Assembly: GCA_964516635.1 (NCBI GenBank)
Contig: CAZEZY010000013.1
Span: forward strand, 1 to 29,005
Length of the DNA stretch: 29,005 nucleotides
Reading direction: 5' to 3'
Source of the DNA: CAZEZY01 sp964516635
GTDB taxonomy: Bacteria > Pseudomonadota > Gammaproteobacteria > Burkholderiales > Burkholderiaceae_C
Within the stretch, counting starts at the first letter, position 1, and each line of letters starts with the position of its first letter. The notes below the pieces were generated by a model, which did no database searches, was not told the origin of the DNA, and worked only from the letters and a program-made list of their open reading frames with translations. Shown piece by piece: positions 1 through 6,868 of this stretch. The position numbers and the translations under genes were made by a program.

Positions 1-228
1 GCCAAGGAAACCATGCTGGAGCGCACCCACATTGCCGAAGCACCCTGGTGGGTGGTGCAGGCGGTGGACAAGAAAAAGGCTCGCCTCAACTGCATCCACC
101 ACCTGCTGTCGCGGTTCGATTACCACGAGATCGAGCGCCCGGAGGTGCAACTGCCCGCCCGGGTGCGCAACCCGGATTACCTGCGCCACCCTGTGCCGGC
201 CAGCATGATCGTGCCCGAGGTTTACTGA
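1..228 (+). CDS. ppk2: Polyphosphate kinase 2 family protein (3' end only)
   Basis: Only the last 75 codons lie in the window; the frame is open from base 1 to the TGA at 226-228. PPK2 enzymes transfer phosphate between polyphosphate and nucleotides in the cytosol. The visible part carries the typical C-terminal block of the family: an APWWVVQAVDKKKARLN stretch (compare APWYVVxADDKxxARLN) followed by CIHHLLSRF, which contributes to the lid and nucleotide-binding end of the P-loop-like fold. The Walker motifs lie upstream, outside the window, so the PPK2 class and substrate preference (ADP or GDP or AMP) cannot be judged. The gene reads in the same direction as the ugp operon 148 bp downstream, and both concern phosphorus metabolism. 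A perfect hairpin follows nine bases after the stop. Confidence 0.85.
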   Translation, partial: AKETMLERTHIAEAPWWVVQAVDKKKARLNCIHHLLSRFDYHEIERPEVQLPARVRNPDYLRHPVPASMIVPEVY

Positions 229-236
229 ATCTCATC

Positions 237-271
237 GCAACATGATGACCCTTGCGGTGTCATCATGTTGC
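237..271. repeat. Perfect 13-bp inverted repeat after ppk2
   Basis: GCAACATGATGAC (237-249) is repeated exactly inverted at 259-271, with a 9-base loop. It begins nine bases after the ppk2 stop codon, as a transcription terminator would, but no T-run follows the right arm, so it is not a standard intrinsic terminator. It may be a 3' RNA-stabilising hairpin or an operator for the ugp promoter, because it lies within the 148-bp ugpB upstream region. Confidence 0.6.
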
Positions 272-278
272 CGCCAAA

Positions 279-296
279 CCTTCATCAAGGTTTCAT
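279..296 (+). promoter_or_regulatory. Candidate Pho box upstream of ugpB
   Basis: Two TTCAT elements start 11 bp apart (281 and 292), the spacing of PhoB half-sites. Read as an 18-mer (CCTTCAT-N4-GTTTCAT), it matches about 12 of 18 positions of the Pho box consensus CTGTCATAWAWCTGTCAY. In E. coli the ugp operon is PhoB-regulated, which makes the site plausible. The -10 region is not convincing, and the call rests on inspection by eye. Confidence 0.35.
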
Positions 297-376
297 TGCC
301 TGCATCCAGACTGTGCGACAGGGATGGCTCATGGCGAACCACCCCTCCCTTCACACCGATTCAGGAGTGTCAATCC

Positions 377-1699
377 ATGTTTTTCAAGCGTACCTTGCTG
401 GCGTGCACTTTTGCCGTCGCCAGCGCCGTGATGGCACAACCGGCCCCGACCGAGATCCAGATGTGGATGGGCCTCACAGGGCCTTCGGGTGAACTGCTCA
501 GTCGCTTTGGTGACGACTTCAACAAGTCGCAGAACGAGTACCGTGTGGTGGTGTCTTTCAAGGGTCAGTACCCCGAGCAGCGCGCAGCCGCCGTGGCGGC
601 CTTCCGCGCCGGCAATCCGCCACACATCATGCAGATGTTTGACGCTGGTTCTGGTGACATGATTCAGGCCCGTGGTGCCGTGCTGCCCGTTTCCGAGGTA
701 TTCAAGCGCGCCAACATCCGCTTCGACCCGGCCGATTTCATTGCACCGGCGCGCGGCTATTACGGGCTGCCGAATGGCGATCTGCTGTCCATGCCCTTCA
801 ACGTGTCGACCACCGTGCTGTTCTACAACAAGGATGCGTTCCGCAAGGCGGGCCTCAACCCTGAGCAGCCTCCCCGCACATGGCCCCAGCTGATCGATGC
901 GGCTGGAAAGATCCGTTCCACCAATGCAGCGGCTTGCGGGTTCACCACCACATGGCTGGCATGGGTCATGCTGGAGCAATTCAATTCGCGCCACAACGTC
1001 CAGATGGGTACGCTCGGCAACGGCCGTGCCGGTCTTGGTACCTCGCTCACCGTGAGCAATCCCATGAACGAGCGCATGGTTCAGACCCTGGTGGACATGC
1101 AGAAGGACAAGCGTTTTGACTACGGTGGCCGCTCCAACGATGCTGCCGCCAAGTTCATCAGCGGCGAATGCGCCATGCTGACGCAGTCCTCCGGTGGTCT
1201 CGGCGCCATCGCGCGCGATGCCAAATTCGAGTTTGGCACTGCCCAGTTGCCCTACTGGCCAGATGTGAAGGGGGCCCCTTACGCCAGCACCATTGGTGGC
1301 GCATCCCTCTGGGTGTTCAACGCCCCCAACCGCACTGACAACGAATTCCGCGGTGTGGCCAGGTTCCTGGACTACCTGCGTTCCGACAAGGTCATGACGG
1401 AATGGGCCAAGGCCACCGGTTTCCTGCCAGCGACCAACAGCGCCTTCAAGGCCATGCAGGATGAAGGTTTCTTCGCCAAGAACCCAGGACGTGACGTGCC
1501 TATCCTGTCGCTCATCGAAGGTGCCAAGGGTGAGCACACCAACGGATACCGGTTCGGCCGCTGGACCGAAATTCGTGACGTTTACCACGAAGAGGTGGAG
1601 CGTGCCCTGCAAGGTCGTCAGACGGCCGCGCAGGCGATGGTGAATTTCGAACGCCGTGGCAACGCCCTGCTGCGCGCCTTCGAGAGCTCGGCGAACTGA
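377..1699 (+). CDS. ugpB: Glycerol-3-phosphate ABC transporter, substrate-binding protein
   Basis: Periplasmic binding protein that captures sn-glycerol-3-phosphate and glycerophosphodiesters for the UgpAEC importer. The 440-residue product begins with a Sec signal peptide (MFFKRTLLACTFAVASAVMA, cleavage likely after AMA) and continues with the family 1 extracellular binding-protein fold; E. coli UgpB is of similar length (438). Family-like stretches include MWMGLTGPSGELL near the mature N-terminus, PFNVSTTVLFYNKDAFRKAGL and GGASLWVF. The frame is open upstream to 242, but ATG 377 is chosen because AGGAG lies at 363-367 and it places the signal peptide at the N-terminus. It is the first gene of ugpBAECQ. 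The 90-bp gap before ugpA holds a stem-loop, which fits the usual need for more binding protein than membrane components. Confidence 0.95.
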   Translation: MFFKRTLLACTFAVASAVMAQPAPTEIQMWMGLTGPSGELLSRFGDDFNKSQNEYRVVVSFKGQYPEQRAAAVAAFRAGNPPHIMQMFDAGSGDMIQARGAVLPVSEVFKRANIRFDPADFIAPARGYYGLPNGDLLSMPFNVSTTVLFYNKDAFRKAGLNPEQPPRTWPQLIDAAGKIRSTNAAACGFTTTWLAWVMLEQFNSRHNVQMGTLGNGRAGLGTSLTVSNPMNERMVQTLVDMQKDKRFDYGGRSNDAAAKFISGECAMLTQSSGGLGAIARDAKFEFGTAQLPYWPDVKGAPYASTIGGASLWVFNAPNRTDNEFRGVARFLDYLRSDKVMTEWAKATGFLPATNSAFKAMQDEGFFAKNPGRDVPILSLIEGAKGEHTNGYRFGRWTEIRDVYHEEVERALQGRQTAAQAMVNFERRGNALLRAFESSAN

Positions 1700-1760
1700 C
1701 CGGTCAGTGCGTTTCCCTGGGACTGGCGCTTTTGGGTCAGTTCCGTTCGTTGACGCCACC

Positions 1761-1783
1761 ACCACCCCTCTAGAAGGGGTGGT
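1761..1783 (+). promoter_or_regulatory. Stem-loop between ugpB and ugpA covering the ugpA ribosome-binding region
   Basis: ACCACCCCT (1761-1769) pairs perfectly with AGGGGTGGT (1775-1783) around a 5-base loop. The purine-rich AAGGGG at 1774-1779, ten bases before the ugpA ATG, is the only Shine-Dalgarno-like sequence there and lies in the right arm. The hairpin may lower ugpA translation relative to ugpB, or stabilise a processed ugpB mRNA end. Only a short T-rich stretch follows (TTATTTC), so a strong terminator is unlikely. Confidence 0.5.
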
Positions 1784-1789
1784 TATTTC

Positions 1790-2674
1790 ATGCAGAGAAA
1801 AGTTGTTTTCCCGAATCGCTGGTTGCCTTATGTGCTGCTGGCACCTCAACTGGCGGTGACGCTGGTGTTCTTCATCTGGCCCAGTGCGCAGGCCGTGCTG
1901 ATGGCGTTCCAGCAGCAGGACCCTTTTGGTCTGGCTGTGCGGTGGGTGGGGCTGGACAACTTTCACGCTGTGCTCACTGACCCGGCATACTACGATGCCG
2001 TGGTGCGCACCCTGGTCTTCTCGACCGCCGTGACCCTGCTCGCCCTCGTGCCTGCCCTCATCATGGCCGTGGCCGCCGATGCCCTGATGCGCGGACGGAG
2101 CGCCTACACCACCGCTCTGATGGTGCCGTATGCCATCGCGCCCGCCATTGCCGGTGTGCTGTGGCTGTTCATGTTCAACCCGGCCATCGGCGTGGTGTCG
2201 CACGGCCTGCGCAGTGCGGGCGTGTCGTGGAACCCCACGCTGGATGGCACCGACGCGATGATTCTGGTTGTCATGGCCTCGGCCTGGAAGCAGATTGCTT
2301 ACAACTTCCTGTTCTTCCTGGCCGGCTTGCAGTCCATCCCCAGGTCTCTGCTGGAGGCCGCCTCCATCGACGGTGCCGGTCCGTGGCATCGCTTTCGCAC
2401 GATCATTTTCCCGCTGCTGTCGCCCACCACCTTCTTCCTGCTGGTTGTGGGGTTGGTCTATGCGTTTTTCGACACCTTCGGCGTCATCCACGCAGTCACG
2501 TCGGGCGGCCCTGCCAAAGCCACGGAAATCCTGGTCTACAAGGTGTACTACGACGGCATCGTGGCGCTGGACCTGGGACATTCGGCGGCGCAGTCCGTGC
2601 TGCTCATGCTGCTCGTCATCGGCCTCACGATGGTGCAGTTCCGCTTCCTAGAACGTCGGGTGCATTACACATGA
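1790..2674 (+). CDS. ugpA: Glycerol-3-phosphate ABC transporter permease UgpA
   Basis: Inner-membrane permease subunit, partner of UgpE, forming the channel for glycerol-3-phosphate import. The 294 residues match E. coli UgpA in length (295). About six hydrophobic segments are visible, beginning with LLAPQLAVTLVFFIWPSAQAVLMAF. The binding-protein-dependent transport signature (EAA loop), EAASIDGAGPWHRFRTIIFPLLSP, lies near residues 190-213 and docks onto UgpC. The start at 1790 gives the usual short cytosolic N-terminus; its only SD-like sequence is inside the stem-loop just upstream. The stop overlaps the ugpE start (ATGA), so translation is probably coupled. Confidence 0.95.
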   Translation: MQRKVVFPNRWLPYVLLAPQLAVTLVFFIWPSAQAVLMAFQQQDPFGLAVRWVGLDNFHAVLTDPAYYDAVVRTLVFSTAVTLLALVPALIMAVAADALMRGRSAYTTALMVPYAIAPAIAGVLWLFMFNPAIGVVSHGLRSAGVSWNPTLDGTDAMILVVMASAWKQIAYNFLFFLAGLQSIPRSLLEAASIDGAGPWHRFRTIIFPLLSPTTFFLLVVGLVYAFFDTFGVIHAVTSGGPAKATEILVYKVYYDGIVALDLGHSAAQSVLLMLLVIGLTMVQFRFLERRVHYT

Positions 2675-3534
2675 GCCAGTCCACAGCCTTTCCATCGGGC
2701 CGCTCGCACCTGTTTGCCCACTTCGTGTTGTGGGTGGGATTGGCCATCACCGCGTTCCCACTTTACGTGGCCTTTGTGGCGTCCACGCTCACCAACCAGG
2801 ACATCGCCCAGGCACCCATGCCCCTGTGGCCCGGTGATCAGGGTTGGGGGAACTACCGGCAGGTGCTGGTGGACGGCATGGGTGGCTCCCACCTGTCCCC
2901 GCCTGTGTGGACCATGCTGAGCAACAGCCTGGTCATGGCTCTGGTGATTGCCGTGGGCAAAATCCTGGTGTCGGTGATCTCGGCCTACGCGGTGGTGTTC
3001 TTTCGCTTCCCCGGCCGCATGTTGTGTTTCTGGCTGATCTTCATCACCCTCATGCTGCCGGTGGAGGTACGCATCCTGCCCACCTACCAGGTGGTGACCG
3101 ATCTCGGCCTCATCAACACCTTTGCCGGGCTCACCTTGCCGCTCATCGCGTCGGCCACGGCCACGCTGCTGTTCCGGCAATTCTTCCTCACGCTGCCAGA
3201 CGAACTGGTCGAAGCCGCCAAGATCGACGGTGCGGGCCCGCTGCGCTTTTTCTGGGACGTGGTGCTGCCACTCACCCGCATCCAGATCGCGGCGCTGTTC
3301 GTCATCCTCTTCGTGTACGGCTGGAACCAGTACCTCTGGCCGCTGCTCATCGTCACCGACATCCACCTCGACACCATCGTGGTCGGTATCGCCAAGATGA
3401 TCGGCACGGGCGATGCCGCCACCGACTGGAACCTCGTCATGACCACCACCGTGCTGGCCCTGCTGCCGCCCGCGCTGGTCGTCGTGCTGATGCAGAAATG
3501 GTTTGTCCGTGGCTTGGTGGACAGCGAAAAATAA
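2671..3534 (+). CDS. ugpE: Glycerol-3-phosphate ABC transporter permease UgpE
   Basis: Second inner-membrane permease of the Ugp importer. ATG 2671 overlaps the ugpA stop as ATGA; the frame is open far upstream inside ugpA, but that part is out-of-frame ugpA sequence. The 287-residue product (E. coli UgpE has 281) has six predicted membrane segments, starting with FAHFVLWVGLAITAFPLYVAF, which is followed by the usual long first periplasmic loop. The EAA loop EAAKIDGAGPLRFFWDVVLPL is intact, as is the MalG-type C-terminus QKWFVRGLVDSEK. ugpC starts 12 bp after the stop. Confidence 0.95.
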   Translation: MSQSTAFPSGRSHLFAHFVLWVGLAITAFPLYVAFVASTLTNQDIAQAPMPLWPGDQGWGNYRQVLVDGMGGSHLSPPVWTMLSNSLVMALVIAVGKILVSVISAYAVVFFRFPGRMLCFWLIFITLMLPVEVRILPTYQVVTDLGLINTFAGLTLPLIASATATLLFRQFFLTLPDELVEAAKIDGAGPLRFFWDVVLPLTRIQIAALFVILFVYGWNQYLWPLLIVTDIHLDTIVVGIAKMIGTGDAATDWNLVMTTTVLALLPPALVVVLMQKWFVRGLVDSEK

Positions 3535-3546
3535 TCAAGGACTTTC

Positions 3547-4554
3547 ATGGCGTCCCTCGAATTCAAACAAGTCATCAAGCGCTACGGCACCGGTCCCGCC
3601 GCCGTGCAGGTGATCCATGGCGTGGATGCCCTGATCCACGATGGCGAGTTTGTCGTCATGGTCGGCCCTTCAGGCTGCGGCAAGAGCACCTTGCTGCGCA
3701 TGGTCGCGGGCCTGGAGGACATCACCGGGGGTGAAATCGCCATTGGCAAACGCACCGTCAACGGGGTGGAGCCTGCGCAGCGCGACATCGCCATGGTGTT
3801 TCAGAACTATGCCCTGTACCCACACATGAGCGTGTTTGACAACATGGCCTACGGCCTGCGCATCCGTCGCCTGCCCGCGGAGGAAGTGCGAGCCCGAGTG
3901 GAAGCGGCGGCGCAGACGCTCGAACTCTCTGCCCTGCTGCAGCGCCGGCCCAGCCATCTCTCGGGCGGCCAGCGCCAGCGCGTGGCCATGGGGCGGGCCA
4001 TCGTGCGCCAGCCACAGGTCTTTCTGTTCGACGAACCCCTGTCCAACCTCGACGCCAAGCTGCGTGCGCAGACCCGGCTTGAAATCCAGAAACTCCACCG
4101 TAAACTGGGCATCACCTCGCTGTTTGTCACGCACGATCAGGTCGAGGCCATGACCTTGGCACAACGCATGATGGTGATCAATGGCGGCCGTATGGAACAG
4201 TTTGCCACCCCGGAAGAGGTGTATCGTCGCCCGGCCAGCCTGTTCGTGGCCGGCTTCATGGGGGCACCGCCCATGAACCTGTTGCGCCATGCGCCCGGAG
4301 TGCAGGCGGGCACGGTGCTGGGCATCCGGCCTGAACATCTGTGTTGGGACGAGCAGGGTTGGGAAGCGGTGGTCGATTCGATCGAACTGCTGGGCGCTGA
4401 GCGGCTGCTGCATCTGCGGCTGGGCAGCGAAGATCTCACCATGCGCATCTCGGCGCAGGACGATGTGCCTGCCATGGGCGACACGGTGCGTATCCGGCCC
4501 AGCGAGGCCCTGATTCACACCTTTGACACGGCCACAGGCCTGAGGCGCGCATGA
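3547..4554 (+). CDS. ugpC: Glycerol-3-phosphate ABC transporter ATP-binding protein
   Basis: Cytosolic ATPase of the Ugp importer, of the MalK/UgpC subfamily, 335 residues (E. coli UgpC has 356). All ATPase motifs are intact: Walker A GPSGCGKST at residues 40-48, Q-loop Q86, signature LSGGQ at 138-142, Walker B VFLFDEP at 158-164 with catalytic E163, and the H-loop H196 in VTHDQ. A MalK-type regulatory (TOBE) domain follows from about residue 235 and includes GIRPEHL; it is somewhat shorter than in E. coli, in line with the total length. AAGGA lies shortly before the ATG. The stop overlaps the ugpQ start (ATGA). Close relatives use the same subunit for maltose or other sugars; the neighbours ugpB and ugpQ fix the assignment. 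Confidence 0.95.
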   Translation: MASLEFKQVIKRYGTGPAAVQVIHGVDALIHDGEFVVMVGPSGCGKSTLLRMVAGLEDITGGEIAIGKRTVNGVEPAQRDIAMVFQNYALYPHMSVFDNMAYGLRIRRLPAEEVRARVEAAAQTLELSALLQRRPSHLSGGQRQRVAMGRAIVRQPQVFLFDEPLSNLDAKLRAQTRLEIQKLHRKLGITSLFVTHDQVEAMTLAQRMMVINGGRMEQFATPEEVYRRPASLFVAGFMGAPPMNLLRHAPGVQAGTVLGIRPEHLCWDEQGWEAVVDSIELLGAERLLHLRLGSEDLTMRISAQDDVPAMGDTVRIRPSEALIHTFDTATGLRRA

Positions 4555-5300
4555 CCCACTCCATGCCATCTCCATGGCCCTATCCGCTCTGGATCGGGCA
4601 CCGGGGCGCCGGCAAGGTCGCCCCTGAAAACACCCTGGCCGCCTTCCGTCGAGGCTGGGCGGCCGGGTTCCAGATGTTCGAATGCGACGTGAAGCTCAGC
4701 GCCGATGGCGTGCCCTACCTGTTGCACGACGCCACCCTCGACCGCACCACCAGTGGTCACGGTTCGGTCGAGCACCTGGCATGGGCCGAACTCGCGCCGC
4801 TGGATGCCGGGAGCTGGCTCGCTGCCGAGTATGCGGGCGAGCGCCTGTTGCGACTCGACGAACTGGCCGACTGGTGCCTGGAGCAGGGGGCCATGCTGAA
4901 CATCGAAATCAAGCCGGTGCCTGGTCATGAGGTGGCCACCGGAGCGGCCGTGGCCCAGGCGGCCCAGGCCCTGTGGGCACAGTCCCCTCTCAAGCCATTG
5001 CTTTCCTCGTTTCAGCCCCAGGCGCTTCAAGCCGCGCATCAGGTCGTGCCGGCGTTGCCGCGAGCGCTGTTGCTGGACCGTTTCTGGGACGGCTGGGTTG
5101 TCGCTGCCAGCCAACTCGACTGCGTGGCGCTGGTCTGTCATCACCCCTTGATCGATGCCCGTTTGATGCAGATCGCTGGCCAGAATGGCTGGCGCGTGCT
5201 GGCCTACACCGTGAACGATGCGGTTGAAGCACGGCGCCTGGCCGATCTTGGCGTGGACGGTCTGATCACCGACAACCTCGCGTTGCCAGGTTGTTTCTGA
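4551..5300 (+). CDS. ugpQ: Glycerophosphodiester phosphodiesterase
   Basis: Cytosolic enzyme of the GDPD family that hydrolyses glycerophosphodiesters, such as glycerophosphocholine, to glycerol-3-phosphate and an alcohol. The 249 residues have no signal peptide, matching E. coli UgpQ (247) rather than periplasmic GlpQ. The catalytic and metal-binding motifs are present: HRG at residues 17-19, PEN at 25-27, ECD with E44 and D46, and H59 in LLHD. A second in-frame Met lies at codon 5; the first ATG is chosen because it overlaps the ugpC stop (ATGA), giving coupled translation. It closes the ugp operon. Its stop lies only four bases from the stop of the convergent dadA, with no recognisable bidirectional terminator. 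Confidence 0.95.
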   Translation: MTHSMPSPWPYPLWIGHRGAGKVAPENTLAAFRRGWAAGFQMFECDVKLSADGVPYLLHDATLDRTTSGHGSVEHLAWAELAPLDAGSWLAAEYAGERLLRLDELADWCLEQGAMLNIEIKPVPGHEVATGAAVAQAAQALWAQSPLKPLLSSFQPQALQAAHQVVPALPRALLLDRFWDGWVVAASQLDCVALVCHHPLIDARLMQIAGQNGWRVLAYTVNDAVEARRLADLGVDGLITDNLALPGCF

Positions 5301-5304
5301 GCCC

Positions 5305-6567
5305 TCAGGCCTTGGCCATGGCGTGACCGTGAACCACGGTCGCGACCGGCTGACTGACCGCCTGCACCGTGTTGGCAATCAGGTCGGCCGTGCCGGCGCT
5401 GAGGGTCCAGCCCAGGTGCCCGTGGCCGGTGTTGTAGAACACGTTCGCCTTTTTGCCACGTCCCACCCGGGGCATCATGTCGGGCATCATCGGGCGCAAA
5501 CCGGCCCATGGCACCACCTGCCGGGTGTTCACACCGGGGAAGCACTGGTTGACCCAGTCAATCAGGGGGCGGATCCGGTCGGCGCGGATGTCCTTGTTCA
5601 CGCCATTGAACTCGGCGGTCCCGGCCACCCGGAAGCGGTCCACGCCCAACCGGCTCGTCACCAGCTTGGTTTCGTCATCCAGCAGGCTGACCCAGGGAGC
5701 GGCCTGCTGGCTCGCTTCGTCCAGCAGATTGACCGTGATGGAATAGCCTTTGACGGGGTAGACGTTGACGCGGTCGCCGAGCTGGGCGGCCATGTCGCGG
5801 CTGCCGACGCCGGCGCACACCACCATGCCATCAAAGGTGTGCGTGGATTCACCGGTGTCATCGCGCACCTGCACCCGGGCGATCTGCCCGTTGCTGCTCA
5901 CCCGTTGCACCTGCTGGCCATAGCGGATGCGCACACCCAGGCGCTCGGCCGCTGCCGCCAGGCCCACCGTGTACTTGTGGATGTCGCCTGTCGAGTCGCT
6001 TTCGGTGTAGTAGCCGCCGTAATAGGTGCCTGCCAGCGTGGGTTCGATGGCGCGCATTTCTTCCGGCGTGACCGCACGCCGATCCAGGCCGCCTGCGGCC
6101 AGCAGCTGACTCACCCGTCCGGCATGGTCAAAACCCTTCTTGTCGCGATAGATGTGCAGGATGCCCCGCTTCTCGCTGTTGAAATCCAGCCCTTCGGCGT
6201 TGGCCCAGGCGAAGAAATGTTGCCGGGCGGCCACGGCCAGCTTCGCGGTTTCGATGGTGTTGCGCTCGTAGTGCGGGATGTTGGCGATGAACTCCATGAA
6301 CCACGACAGCTTGTGCCAGCTGGGCTTGGGGTTCACCAGCAGCGGCGCATCGTTTTTCAGCATCCACTTCATGCCCTTCATGATGGTGGACCAGTGCGTC
6401 CATACCTCCGCGTTGGAGGCAGACAGTTGCCCACCGTTGGCGAACGAGGTCTCCATGGCGGCGTAGCGGTTTTGCTCGAACAGGGTGACGTCAAAACCTC
6501 GTTTGGCCAGGGCATAAGCCGTGGTGACCCCGGTGATGCCACCCCCGATGACTGCGATCGATTTCAT
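5305..6567 (-). CDS. dadA: D-amino acid dehydrogenase (FAD-dependent, DadA-like)
   Basis: FAD enzyme oxidatively deaminating D-amino acids (classically D-alanine to pyruvate) and passing electrons to the respiratory chain. The 420 residues compare with 432 in E. coli DadA. The N-terminal Rossmann motif IAVIGGGITGVTTAYALAKRG (residues 4-24, GGGITG) is followed by FEQ as adenine-ribose ligand, and the C-terminal FAD block has NTGHGHLGWTLSAGTADL. The frame is open to 6603, but ATG 6567 is chosen: GGAG lies just upstream and the Rossmann strand then starts at residue 4. A tandem glycine riboswitch ends about 60 bases upstream, so expression should respond to glycine. This raises the possibility that glycine or a related amine is a physiological substrate; a glycine or sarcosine oxidase-like activity cannot be excluded from sequence. 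Confidence 0.9.
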   Translation of the reverse strand: MKSIAVIGGGITGVTTAYALAKRGFDVTLFEQNRYAAMETSFANGGQLSASNAEVWTHWSTIMKGMKWMLKNDAPLLVNPKPSWHKLSWFMEFIANIPHYERNTIETAKLAVAARQHFFAWANAEGLDFNSEKRGILHIYRDKKGFDHAGRVSQLLAAGGLDRRAVTPEEMRAIEPTLAGTYYGGYYTESDSTGDIHKYTVGLAAAAERLGVRIRYGQQVQRVSSNGQIARVQVRDDTGESTHTFDGMVVCAGVGSRDMAAQLGDRVNVYPVKGYSITVNLLDEASQQAAPWVSLLDDETKLVTSRLGVDRFRVAGTAEFNGVNKDIRADRIRPLIDWVNQCFPGVNTRQVVPWAGLRPMMPDMMPRVGRGKKANVFYNTGHGHLGWTLSAGTADLIANTVQAVSQPVATVVHGHAMAKA

Positions 6568-6627
6568 GAAAGGCTCCAAAAACGTCGGGAAGGGAAGCGC
6601 CAACGCCGGATGCGAATGACGCGCCCC

Positions 6628-6812
6628 CTCTGTTTGGAACCTGAGAGATTCATGGCCTGAATCAGACCACTTGCTCCTGCGGTGGGCCGACTGACGACGC
6701 CGGCCACTCTTCAGAGAAAGAAATCACACACGCCGGTCCTTTTGCCTGAGAGTTTCCGGGGCGGTTGCTCCTTCGGCGCCCGGCTGCATTCAGCCGAGTC
6801 TCTCCCGACGCG
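6628..6812 (-). promoter_or_regulatory. Tandem glycine riboswitch (two gcvT-type aptamers) upstream of dadA
   Basis: Read on the minus strand, aptamer 1 (about 6810 to 6735) shows CGGGAGAG, then GCCGAAGGAGCAA, then ACTCTCAGGCAAAAGGACCG, which is the glycine aptamer consensus in order. Aptamer 2 (6716 to 6628) opens with CTCTGAAGAG, continues with CCACCGCAGGAGCAA and ATCTCTCAGGTTCC, and closes its P1 stem with CAGAGG (CTCTG at 6716-6712 pairs with CAGAG at 6632-6628). Tandem glycine aptamers usually switch expression on when glycine binds. About 60 bases separate aptamer 2 from the dadA start. I see no convincing terminator hairpin there (a TTTTT at about 6580 has only a weak stem), so the output may be translational. 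The promoter should lie between 6812 and 6869. Confidence 0.92.
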
Positions 6813-6868
6813 TGTATGGGTTGATGTTAGCGCTTGCGGGTCACTTTCTCAAGTCTGTGTGTTTGCCC

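Noticed and set aside
329..2581. 750-codon open frame on the minus strand across ugpB and ugpA
   Set aside because: It is antisense to two clear Ugp genes, its translation is rich in His, Gly, Arg and Gln without domains, and such frames are expected opposite GC-rich genes.
6568..6627. Possible intrinsic terminator in the riboswitch expression platform (TTTTT before dadA)
   Set aside because: The stem that could precede the T-run has only about four weak pairs, so I did not annotate it as a terminator.
5323..6660. 445-codon plus-strand frame over dadA
   Set aside because: It is antisense to dadA, runs into the riboswitch, and has low-complexity composition with no motif.
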